Shown: positions 1 through 6,647, counted from the stretch's first letter. The stretch is 7,145 nt of DNA from Acidobacteriota bacterium (GCA_021781255.1 JAJXXG010001316.1:1-7145); one strand, 5' to 3'. The notes: a model not told the origin generated them from the letters alone. Numbers and translations are program-made.

Positions 1-78
1 TGTGATCTCCCGATCCTTGATGGACCCTGGCCAATGCTCTTCCGTACCATTTCTCTTCTGTCTTTCGAGCCTGCCCGT

Positions 79-87
79 TGATATACT
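79..87 (+). promoter_or_regulatory. Candidate extended -10 promoter for ispH
   Basis: The bases TGATATACT match an extended -10 element (TG, one base, then a hexamer with five of six matches to TATAAT). No convincing -35 box is seen 17 bases upstream, which is tolerable for an extended -10 promoter. The hexamer ends at 87, so transcription would be expected to begin about 6-7 bases later, at or next to the GTG start codon at 94. This is a pattern match in an otherwise GC-rich stretch. Sigma-factor preference in this organism is unknown. Confidence 0.4.
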
Positions 88-93
88 GGCAGA

Positions 94-1122
94 GTGACTA
101 CAACTGTCCTCGATTCCATCTCAAACGGCGCCTCCACCGAGACTTCCCCAAGCCAGAAGAGGGTGTTGTTGCTCAAGCCGCGCGGATTTTGCGCGGGAGT
201 GGTGCGCGCAATCGACATTGTGAACATCGCCCTGGAAACCTTTGGCGCGCCCATTTACGTTCGCCGCGAGATTGTTCATAACCGCTATGTTGTGAACGAG
301 TTGGCCGAGAAGGGCGCGATCTTTGTACACGACATCGAAGAGGTGCCGGACGGCCAGCGCGTCATCTATTCCGCGCATGGAGTCTCGCCGGCTGTGCGCG
401 AGCGCAGCAAGGCTCGCCATTTGAAGGTCATTGACGCCACCTGTCCGCTGGTGACCAAGGTTCACATCGAGGCCGTCAAGTTCGCCAAGCAGGGCTATTC
501 GCTGGTGCTGATCGGCCACCGCGACCACGATGAGATTGAAGGCACGCTCGGCGAAGCGCCTGAAGTGACCCAGGTCGTTTCCAATGTCGCTGAAGTCGAT
601 GCGCTCCAGGTGCCGGACCCCGACCGCGTCGCGTATCTGACGCAGACAACCCTGAGCCTGGACGAGGCGCGCGACATCATCCACGCCCTCAAGGTGAAGT
701 TTCCAAATATAGTTGGCCCTCACTCGCAAGACATTTGCTACGCCACAGAAAACCGCCAGGTGGCGGTGCGCAACGTGGCGCACAATGCCGGCCTGGTGCT
801 CGTTGTGGGTTCCACCAACAGCTCCAACTCCAACCGGCTCGTTGAGGTTTCGCGCAATCTTGGAACCGTGGGGTATCTGATTGATAACTCCCAGGCCATC
901 GACTCCGCGTGGCTTGAGGGCGTGAACACCGTCGCTGTCACGGCCGGCGCATCGGCCCCCGAGGTTCTTGTTGAAGATGTGGTGAACTACCTGCGCCAAA
1001 GCGGCTTTTCAAGCGTCGAAGAGGTGGAGGTCATGCCGGAAAATGTCCGGTTCGGCCTTCCGCCCGAGATTGTGCAGGCCATCGGCAGCGCGGATGGCGC
1101 GGAGTCCGTATCTGTCCAGTGA
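94..1122 (+). CDS. ispH: 4-hydroxy-3-methylbut-2-enyl diphosphate reductase (IspH)
   Basis: This is the last enzyme of the MEP isoprenoid pathway. It is a cytosolic [4Fe-4S] protein that reductively dehydroxylates HMBPP to IPP and DMAPP. The 342-residue product carries the three cluster cysteines: C33 in PRGFCAGV, C117 in DATCPLV and C215 in DICYATENRQ. It also has the substrate-pocket residues H62, H95 (SAHG), H145, E147 (DEIEGT), the TQTTLS motif and the SSNSNRL motif near 243-249. Relative to E. coli IspH (316 residues, first cysteine at 12) it has about 21 extra N-terminal residues without motifs. The GTG at 94 is the most upstream usable start, because an in-frame TGA lies at 79-81. No Shine-Dalgarno sequence precedes it. 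A TTG at 169 behind AGAAGAGGG (155-163) is an alternative start, but it would shave off the first beta strand. The gene heads a hopanoid cluster, which fits a precursor-supply role. Confidence 0.96.
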   Translation: MTTTVLDSISNGASTETSPSQKRVLLLKPRGFCAGVVRAIDIVNIALETFGAPIYVRREIVHNRYVVNELAEKGAIFVHDIEEVPDGQRVIYSAHGVSPAVRERSKARHLKVIDATCPLVTKVHIEAVKFAKQGYSLVLIGHRDHDEIEGTLGEAPEVTQVVSNVAEVDALQVPDPDRVAYLTQTTLSLDEARDIIHALKVKFPNIVGPHSQDICYATENRQVAVRNVAHNAGLVLVVGSTNSSNSNRLVEVSRNLGTVGYLIDNSQAIDSAWLEGVNTVAVTAGASAPEVLVEDVVNYLRQSGFSSVEEVEVMPENVRFGLPPEIVQAIGSADGAESVSVQ

Positions 1123-1133
1123 GGCAGTTGAGT

Positions 1134-1166
1134 GCCGGTGAACCCCGGCGCCCGCTGGCCAGCCGG
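1134..1166. repeat. GC hairpin and adjoining 10-base palindrome between ispH and shc
   Basis: GCCGG at 1134-1138 can pair with CCGGC at 1145-1149 across a 6-base loop. Directly after it, GCTGGCCAGC at 1154-1163 is a perfect palindrome, extended by two more pairs (1151-1152 with 1165-1166) after one mismatch. No T-run follows, so this does not look like a standard intrinsic terminator. It could be a regulatory-protein site, an mRNA fold that dampens read-through from ispH into shc, or chance in GC-rich DNA. The rest of the 1123-1295 gap shows no ORF of its own and no convincing promoter. A weak TAGAGT at 1209-1214 lacks a good -35 box. Confidence 0.3.
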
Positions 1167-1295
1167 AATCAAGGCAAATGAATCCTGTTCCGTGTCCGAA
1201 GGATCGGATAGAGTGATGGTCGACCGTGATTTCCACGTGGGGCAAGCGTTCCGCGGCCGGGTCTGCCGCAGAAGAACCGAGGCATTTCAAATCGC

Positions 1296-3302
1296 ATGAG
1301 TCTAAAGCAGGGAAAGACAGTATCCACGACGCCCAGATTCGGCCGGCTGGATGCGGACATGGGGGACGTGGAGTCCGCCATTCTGCGCTCGCGCGAGTTC
1401 CTGCTCTCGCAGCAGCATCCTGATGGCTATTGGTGCGGAGAACTCGAAGCCGACTCGATGCTCGAGGCAGACTACATCTTCCTGCACACGCTTCTTGAGA
1501 GCGGCGATATGGGCCGCTTGAAGCGCGCCTTCACCGAGATGATGCGCTACCAGAACGAGGATGGCAGTTGGAGCATTTATCCCGGCGGGCCGGGCAACAT
1601 CTCGCTCTCGGTCAAATGCTACTTTTCCGCCAAGCTCATGGGCCTCACAGCAGACGATCCGCGCCTGGTCAAGTGTCGCGAGTGGATTCTGGCCAACGGC
1701 GGCGTGGTGGCATGCAACACCTTCACCAAGATGTATCTCTGCGCGCTGGGCCAGTACGACTACGATGCGGTGCCCGCAATTCCGCCGGAGATTGTCCTTT
1801 TCCCCAATTGGTTTTACTTCAACATCTACGAAATCTCTTCCTGGTCGCGCTCCATTCTCGTTCCGCTGGCCATCATTTACGCCAAAAAGCCATTCAAGAA
1901 AATTCCGCCGGAGCAGGGAATCGACGAGCTGTTCGTTGGCGGCCGCGCCAACTCCACTCTTCGAGTTCGCATGAACCGCGACGCCGTTTTTTCCTGGCGC
2001 AATTTCTTCCTCGTCCTCGACCGCATCACGCACTGGGCCGAAGCGGTGCACATCCGACCGCTGCGCAAACTGGCGTTGAAGCGCGCCGAAGAATGGATGC
2101 TGGCGCGCCTGGAAATGTCCGACGGACTCGGCGCCATCTATCCCGCCATGCTCAACGCGATCATCGCGCTCCGCTGCCTTGGCTATTCAGAAGACGACCC
2201 GCAGGTTATCCGCGCGCGCGACGAATTTGAGAAGCTCGGCATCGAACAGCCGGCCACGCCTGATTTGCCGGAGCCTGCCTTTCGCATGCAGCCTTGCGCG
2301 TCGCCCGTGTGGGACACGGCGCAGGTGGTGTTTGCGCTGGGCGAGGCCGGCGTGCCGCGCAACGATCCCCGCATGATCAAGGCTGCCGACTGGCTGCTTT
2401 CAAAGGAAGTCCGCCACAAGGGTGACTGGGCTGTGAAGGTTCCCAAGACCGAGGCGGGCGGCTGGTACTTCGAATTCAACAACGAGTTCTATCCAGACAC
2501 CGACGATACCGCGCAGGTGCTTCTCGCCCTCAACAAGGTCGATAATCCCCGCGAGCGCTACCAGATACAGGTGGCAGAGCGCGCCATTGAGTGGGAATTT
2601 GCCATGCAATGCCGCGACGGCGGTTGGGGCAGCTTTGACAAAGACAACACCAAGATGATCTTTCAGTACATCCCCTTCGCGGATCACAACGCAATGCTCG
2701 ATCCGCCGACGGTGGACATCACGGGAAGAATCCTGGAGATGCTGGCCAGCTATGGCTACACGCGCGAAGACAAGCGCGTTCAAAAGGCGATCAAGTTCAT
2801 CTTCGCCGAGCAGGAGCCGGATGGAAGCTGGTTCGGCCGCTGGGGCGTGAACTACATCTACGGAACCTTCCTTGTGCTGCGCGGGCTTGAGGCCATTGGA
2901 GTGGACCACCTGGAGCCGCAGGTGCAGCAGGCGGCGGAGTGGATTCGCATGGTGCAGAATCCCGATGGCGGCTGGGGCGAGACCTGCGGCAGCTACGACG
3001 ATCCCAATACGCGCGGCGTGGGACCGAGTACGCCGTCGCAGACGGCCTGGGCCCTGCTGGGGCTGCTTGCAGCCGGTGACGACCGCTCCGACTCGATCGC
3101 CAAGGGCGTTCGCTGGCTGCTGGAGCGGCAGGACGCGGAGGGCGGCTGGGACGAGTCCGTCGGCGCGGGCCTCACGCGCCAGGCCCTCTACACGGGCACC
3201 GGCTTTCCCAGGGTCTTTTATCTGGCCTATCACATGTATCGCAACTACTTCCCGCTGCTGGCCCTCACCGGCTACAAGCGGGCCATGGAGCGCGCTTCCT
3301 AA
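1296..3302 (+). CDS. shc: Squalene-hopene cyclase
   Basis: This class II triterpene cyclase converts squalene to hopene (and hopanol) by protonation-initiated polycyclisation. The family is monotopic in the inner membrane. The 668-residue product has the DXDD acid motif as DTDD at 401-404, with D403 the expected proton donor. QW repeats occur at about 40-46, 86-92, 438-444, 506-512, 554-560 and 612-618. The active-site aromatics known from the Alicyclobacillus enzyme are present, including W516 and Y522 in FGRWGVNYIYG, the SSW motif near 183 and the C-terminal FYLAYHMYR. R478 stands where Alicyclobacillus has H451, the partner of the catalytic Asp. The length is within the usual 630-680 range. 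ATG 1296 is the only good start in its open stretch (in-frame TGA at 1227), with a distant GAGG at 1279-1282. Also called hpnF. hpnH follows after 26 bases, so they are probably cotranscribed. Confidence 0.98.
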   Translation: MSLKQGKTVSTTPRFGRLDADMGDVESAILRSREFLLSQQHPDGYWCGELEADSMLEADYIFLHTLLESGDMGRLKRAFTEMMRYQNEDGSWSIYPGGPGNISLSVKCYFSAKLMGLTADDPRLVKCREWILANGGVVACNTFTKMYLCALGQYDYDAVPAIPPEIVLFPNWFYFNIYEISSWSRSILVPLAIIYAKKPFKKIPPEQGIDELFVGGRANSTLRVRMNRDAVFSWRNFFLVLDRITHWAEAVHIRPLRKLALKRAEEWMLARLEMSDGLGAIYPAMLNAIIALRCLGYSEDDPQVIRARDEFEKLGIEQPATPDLPEPAFRMQPCASPVWDTAQVVFALGEAGVPRNDPRMIKAADWLLSKEVRHKGDWAVKVPKTEAGGWYFEFNNEFYPDTDDTAQVLLALNKVDNPRERYQIQVAERAIEWEFAMQCRDGGWGSFDKDNTKMIFQYIPFADHNAMLDPPTVDITGRILEMLASYGYTREDKRVQKAIKFIFAEQEPDGSWFGRWGVNYIYGTFLVLRGLEAIGVDHLEPQVQQAAEWIRMVQNPDGGWGETCGSYDDPNTRGVGPSTPSQTAWALLGLLAAGDDRSDSIAKGVRWLLERQDAEGGWDESVGAGLTRQALYTGTGFPRVFYLAYHMYRNYFPLLALTGYKRAMERAS

Positions 3303-3328
3303 GGCGGCGCCGGAGGTATCACCCGAAT

Positions 3329-4447
3329 ATGGCTGTTCCTGTCTCCCAGATGTGGACGGTTGCCACTTATGTGCTGAAGAAGCGGTTCGCTGGCAACAGG
3401 CGTTATCCGCTGGTGCTCATGCTTGAGCCCCTCTTCCGCTGCAACCTGGCCTGCGCCGGCTGCGGCAAGGTGCAGTATCCTCCCCACGTTCTCAAGCGCA
3501 TGCTTTCGCCCGAGGAGTGCTTCAAGGCCGTCGAGGAATGCGGCGCGCCCATGGTTTCCATTCCCGGCGGCGAGCCGCTGCTCCATCCGCAAATCGTCGA
3601 GATCGTCAACGGCCTCATCGCGCGCAAAAAGTACATCTACCTCTGCACCAACGCGCTCGAACTCAAGCGCCGCCTGCCGGAGTTCACTCCTTCCAAGTAC
3701 CTCACGTTCTCTGTGCATCTGGATGGCGACCGCGAGCACCACGATTATTCCGTCTGCCGCGAAGGCGGATACGACCTCGCCGTTGAAGGCATCAAGGATG
3801 CCGTCAAGCGCGGCTTCCGCGTCACTACGAATGCCACCTTCTTTGATGGCGCCGACCCCAACAACGTGCGCGCCTTCTTTGACGATGTGATGAACATGGG
3901 TGTCGAGGGCATCGTCCTGTCGCCCGGCTACAGCTATGAGATGGCTCCCGATCAGAACCGCTTCCTGGGCCGCGCACGCGTGCGCCGCCTCTTCCGCGCC
4001 ATCCTGTCCAATCGCAAGCCGACCTGGAAATTCAACATGTCGCCCCTGTTCCTCGAGTTTCTGATGGGCGACCGCAAGTATGAGTGCACACCGTGGGGTT
4101 CGCCGGCCTACAACATCTTCGGCTGGCAGCGACCCTGCTATCTGTTGCAGGATGGCTACGCGGAAAGCTTCAAGGAGTTGCTCGAAACCACGCAGTGGGA
4201 AGAGTACGGCGCGGCCAGCGGCAATCCCAAGTGTGCCAACTGCATGGTGAGCTGCGGTTATGAGCCGTCGGCGGTGATGGACGGCTTCGGCTCCATCTCC
4301 GGCCTCTGGGCCATGGTGCGCGGCACCTTCAGGAAGTACAAGGACCAGCATGCGCTGAACCTGCTCAACGAGCCCGCGCCGCACGGCCCGGCCGCGCTTG
4401 TGCAGATCGAAAAGCCCGCGCACACCCTGGAGGAGACCAACGCATGA
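3329..4447 (+). CDS. hpnH: Adenosylhopane synthase HpnH (radical SAM)
   Basis: HpnH adds the 5'-deoxyadenosyl radical from S-adenosylmethionine to hopene (diploptene), giving adenosylhopane, the first side-chain step to extended C35 hopanoids. The 372-residue product shows the radical SAM cluster motif C38-x3-C42-x2-C45 (RCNLACAGC), the SAM-binding GGEP motif at 80-83 and the N-terminal MWTVATYVLKK segment typical of the family. C106 in YLCTNALEL matches the cysteine reported, from my recollection of work on the Zymomonas enzyme, to quench the radical intermediate and set stereochemistry. Further cysteines cluster in the C-terminal part, in CTPWGSP, RPCYLL and CANCMVSCGYEP. GGAGG at 3312-3316 lies 12 bases before ATG 3329. 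The stop codon overlaps the next start as ATGA, so the downstream gene is probably translationally coupled. Confidence 0.97.
   Translation: MAVPVSQMWTVATYVLKKRFAGNRRYPLVLMLEPLFRCNLACAGCGKVQYPPHVLKRMLSPEECFKAVEECGAPMVSIPGGEPLLHPQIVEIVNGLIARKKYIYLCTNALELKRRLPEFTPSKYLTFSVHLDGDREHHDYSVCREGGYDLAVEGIKDAVKRGFRVTTNATFFDGADPNNVRAFFDDVMNMGVEGIVLSPGYSYEMAPDQNRFLGRARVRRLFRAILSNRKPTWKFNMSPLFLEFLMGDRKYECTPWGSPAYNIFGWQRPCYLLQDGYAESFKELLETTQWEEYGAASGNPKCANCMVSCGYEPSAVMDGFGSISGLWAMVRGTFRKYKDQHALNLLNEPAPHGPAALVQIEKPAHTLEETNA
4429..4435 (+). promoter_or_regulatory. Strong Shine-Dalgarno inside the hpnH 3' end
   Basis: GGAGGAG lies 8 bases before the ATG at 4444, within the last codons of hpnH. It is the best ribosome-binding site in the window. 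It fixes the start of the 142-residue gene at the ATGA overlap and supports that short gene being really translated. Confidence 0.7.
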
Positions 4448-4872
4448 CCGCCGAAGTCGCCAAGTACACCATCGAACAGGTCGAAGCGCTGGAGCTGGCT
4501 CCCGGCTCGGAGCACGAGCAGTTGGAAGGCTGGGCGCCCGCGCTGGCAAGCGAAGAAGACCTGCGCCAGGCTCTCGAAAAGGCCTTTGATTATCGCGGCG
4601 ACATCACGCTCACCCTCAAGAGCGGTGAACGTATCGAGGCCTACATCTTCAACCGCCTCACTGGCTCCACGCTTTCCGATTCCTATGTGGAGTACTTCAC
4701 GCCCAGCGCGCCGGAGAAGCGCAAGCTGAATTATGGTGAAATCGCCCGCCTCGAATTCAGCGGCAAGGACCGCGCCGCCGGCAAACACTGGGAGGACTGG
4801 GTCAAGGCTTACAACGAGAAGAAGGCCGCCGGTGAAAAGAACATTGCGCTGCACCCGGAGGCGCTGGACTAG
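4444..4872 (+). CDS. Conserved-looking small protein of unknown function in the hopanoid operon
   Basis: I do not recognise this 142-residue protein. It has no cysteine, no signal peptide and no membrane segment, so it is probably soluble and cytosolic. It appears to have a loose, acidic N-terminus (1-36), a helix at about 37-48, then alternating strands: GDITLTLKSGERIEAYIF (52-69), SYVEYFTP (80-87) and KLNYGEIARLEFSG (94-107). A charged helix (114-131, HWEDWVKAYNEKK) follows. The strand pattern, with glycine-centred turns and a short polar ligand-like loop, is reminiscent of a small SH3/Sm-like barrel, but that is an impression only. It starts inside the hpnH stop (ATGA) behind a strong Shine-Dalgarno and sits before hpnA, so it is likely made with HpnH and could assist the hopanoid enzymes. 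Codon use and GC content look like those of its neighbours. Confidence 0.85.
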   Translation: MTAEVAKYTIEQVEALELAPGSEHEQLEGWAPALASEEDLRQALEKAFDYRGDITLTLKSGERIEAYIFNRLTGSTLSDSYVEYFTPSAPEKRKLNYGEIARLEFSGKDRAAGKHWEDWVKAYNEKKAAGEKNIALHPEALD

Positions 4873-4877
4873 CGTCA

Positions 4878-4899
4878 GTCATCCCTTCCCGCTGATGAC
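4878..4899. repeat. Small inverted repeat upstream of hpnA
   Basis: GTCATC at 4878-4883 and GATGAC at 4894-4899 form a perfect 6-base inverted repeat around a 10-base loop, within the 54-base gap between the small gene and hpnA. There is no T-run after it, so it is not a clear terminator. It may be an intra-operon mRNA fold affecting stability or hpnA translation, or it may be chance. Confidence 0.3.
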
Positions 4900-4926
4900 A
4901 GAACCCTGACCACTGCACACGCATTC

Positions 4927-5928
4927 ATGAAAGTTTTCCTTACAGGCGCGACCGGTTTTGTTGGCCATCATGTCGCACGGGCACTGGCAGCCGAGGGCGC
5001 AGAGCTGCGCATGCTGGTCCGCAAGACCAGCAATATGGGCAACCTTGAAGGCATTCCCGGCGACACGGTTGTCGGCGATCTCGCCCGGCCTGAGACCTTC
5101 GCTCCAGCGCTGCAGGGCTGCAATGCGGTGGTTCACGTGGCTGCCGACTATCGCCTCTGGGTGCGCAACCCCGATGCCATGTATCGCGCCAACGTGGACG
5201 GCACGCGAGAGCTGTTGCTGCTGGCGCGCAAGGCAGGCGTACCCCGCGTCGTGTACACGTCCAGCGTGGCCACCATGAACTTCCGCACCGACGGCATCGT
5301 CATCAATGAAGACACCCCGGTTTCGCTGAATGACATGATCGGCCACTACAAGCGCTCGAAGTTCATGGCCGAGCAGCAGGCCATCGCCGCCGCCGAAGAC
5401 GGCCAGCAGGTTATCATTCTCAATCCCACCACGCCCATCGGCCCCAACGATCAAAAGCCCACGCCCACGGGCCGCATTTTCGTGGACTTCCTCAAAGGCA
5501 AATTCCCCGCATACATGGACACCGGGCTCAATCTGGTGGACGTGGCCGAAGTGGCGCGCGCGCATGTCTCCGCACTCACACACGGACAGCGGGGCCACCG
5601 CTATATTCTCGGCGGCGAAAACCTGACCCTCAAGCAGATTCTCGACAAGATGTCCGCCATCACCGGCCTGCCTTCGCCCACCGTTGAGATTCCTTATCCG
5701 GTAGCCGCAACCTACGCCTTCTTTGAGGAATGGCTTACAGGCCACATCCTCGGCCGCGAGCCCCGCGCCACGCTGGAAGAGGTGCGCATGGGCCGCAAGA
5801 AAATGTTTGCCTCCAGCGCCCACGCGCAGCAGGAGCTGGGCTTCCGCATCGTGCCTGTCTACCCGGCCATGCGCGCCGCCATTGAGTGGTTCCGCGCACA
5901 CGGTTATGCGCCCCAGGCTCAGAAATGA
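4927..5928 (+). CDS. hpnA: Hopanoid-associated NAD(P)-dependent epimerase/reductase HpnA
   Basis: This is an extended short-chain dehydrogenase/reductase of the NAD-dependent epimerase/dehydratase type, 333 residues and cytosolic. The dinucleotide-binding GxxGxxG is at 7-13 (GATGFVG) and begins almost at the N-terminus, which supports ATG 4927. An acidic/polar second strand follows, then HVAADYRLW (70-78), the TSSVATM serine motif (S112/S113) and the catalytic Y141-x3-K145 (HYKRSK). The DYRLW and NPTTPIGPND motifs match what I recall of the HpnA (hopanoid-associated sugar epimerase) family, and the hpn neighbours agree. Its reaction in hopanoid synthesis is not firmly established. Sugar-residue epimerisation or reduction on the C35 side chain are the usual proposals. 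Related dihydroflavonol-4-reductase-like proteins are the main alternative. No clear Shine-Dalgarno precedes it. Its stop overlaps the hpnG start as ATGA. Confidence 0.92.
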   Translation: MKVFLTGATGFVGHHVARALAAEGAELRMLVRKTSNMGNLEGIPGDTVVGDLARPETFAPALQGCNAVVHVAADYRLWVRNPDAMYRANVDGTRELLLLARKAGVPRVVYTSSVATMNFRTDGIVINEDTPVSLNDMIGHYKRSKFMAEQQAIAAAEDGQQVIILNPTTPIGPNDQKPTPTGRIFVDFLKGKFPAYMDTGLNLVDVAEVARAHVSALTHGQRGHRYILGGENLTLKQILDKMSAITGLPSPTVEIPYPVAATYAFFEEWLTGHILGREPRATLEEVRMGRKKMFASSAHAQQELGFRIVPVYPAMRAAIEWFRAHGYAPQAQK

Positions 5929-6647
5929 CCAGGGTTGCCGTAGTTGCCGCCATGGCGGGCGAGCTCAAGCCGCTGGTGCGGGGATGGCAGCACGAATCCC
6001 GCAAAGGCGTCGATCTCTGGCGCTGGCGTTACGACGAAGGCGAGTGGGTCGCGGCCTGCGCCGGGGCAGGCGCGGCGGCCGCAACACGGGCCGTTGCCGA
6101 GATCGAAAAGAGTGGGCCGGTCTCTTTCTTCGTTTCCACTGGATGGGCAGGTGCCTTGCGCGCAGAAATCGAGCCGGGAAGGGTCTACAATATTTCCGGA
6201 GTCATCGATGCGCGTACGGGCGAGCGTTTCCGCGTCGCCGCTGGACCGGAGGGGCCCTGGCTTGTGACCAGCCCTGCGGTTGCCGGCGAAGCAGAGAAGA
6301 ATCGCCTTGCCTCCACGTACAATGCTGACCTGGTGGATATGGAGGCGGCCGGGGTAGCTCGCCTGGCTGGGATGCGCGGCGTACCCTTTTATTGCATCAA
6401 AGGAATCAGCGACGGTTTCACCGATCAACTGCCTGATTTCAATCGCTTTCTATCCCCCGAAGGGCAGTTCCGGCTGGCGAGGTTTGTTCTTTTTGCACTC
6501 CTGCGGCCGTGGCACTGGCCCGCATTGGCGCGAATGAACGAGAATAGCAGGAAGGCGTCCCAGGGCATCGCAGAGTCGCTGTTTGATTTTCTGGATGAAC
6601 GAGGTCACATCAGGAAACGGAATGGCTACCCAAATCTCAAGCGCTGA
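5925..6647 (+). CDS. hpnG: Adenosylhopane nucleosidase/phosphorylase HpnG
   Basis: A phosphorylase/nucleosidase (MTAN/PNP) superfamily enzyme that removes adenine from adenosylhopane to give ribosylhopane (or its phosphate), the second side-chain step. In the 240-residue product, VVAAMAGELKPL holds E13, equivalent to the MTAN N-terminal acidic residue. STGWAGAL is the core glycine-rich loop, VDMEAAG (M139, E140) is the ribose-binding motif, and GISDGF has D163, the expected catalytic aspartate. Reading could open at a GTG at 5886, but that adds 13 residues lying in the hpnA end, while ATG 5925 places the first beta strand correctly and gives a 4-base ATGA overlap. The C-terminal part has a hydrophobic-aromatic stretch at 184-200 (FVLFALLRPWHW) that might help dock on the membrane, where the lipid substrate resides. 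The last codons overlap the next gene by 26 bases. Confidence 0.93.
   Translation: MTRVAVVAAMAGELKPLVRGWQHESRKGVDLWRWRYDEGEWVAACAGAGAAAATRAVAEIEKSGPVSFFVSTGWAGALRAEIEPGRVYNISGVIDARTGERFRVAAGPEGPWLVTSPAVAGEAEKNRLASTYNADLVDMEAAGVARLAGMRGVPFYCIKGISDGFTDQLPDFNRFLSPEGQFRLARFVLFALLRPWHWPALARMNENSRKASQGIAESLFDFLDERGHIRKRNGYPNLKR
6612..6616 (+). promoter_or_regulatory. Ribosome-binding site deciding the dehydrogenase start
   Basis: AGGAA lies 5 bases before ATG 6622, inside the 3' end of hpnG. The later in-frame ATG at 6679, where family members often begin (MRAVVYRG), has no such site. This favours 6622 and a 26-base overlap with hpnG. Confidence 0.5.

Noticed and set aside
78..281. Short plus-strand open frame overlapping the ispH start
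   Set aside because: It is out of frame with ispH, Arg/His-rich, and has no ribosome site.
121..999. Long minus-strand open frame (292 codons) opposite ispH
   Set aside because: It lies opposite a clear ispH, has no recognisable motifs, and reflects the codon bias of GC-rich DNA.
1209..1214. TAGAGT as a -10 box for a separate shc promoter
   Set aside because: The match is weak and the bases about 17 upstream (TGTTCC) are a poor -35. It cannot be told from chance.
1123..1295. A rho-independent terminator after ispH
   Set aside because: The hairpin at 1134-1149 is not followed by a T-run, so the signal is incomplete.
3299..4549. Minus-strand open frame of 416 codons opposite hpnH
   Set aside because: The forward strand encodes unmistakable HpnH with its radical SAM motifs. 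The reverse translation is low-complexity Ala/Arg/Gly/His-rich and matches nothing.
4879..5901. Minus-strand open frame of 340 codons opposite hpnA
   Set aside because: It is a mirror of the hpnA coding pattern, with no domain motifs. hpnA has complete SDR motifs.
5886..5924. GTG at 5886 as the hpnG start
   Set aside because: It would add 13 residues entirely inside the hpnA end and ahead of the first beta strand. ATG 5925 gives the same ATGA overlap seen at hpnH and matches the family N-terminus.
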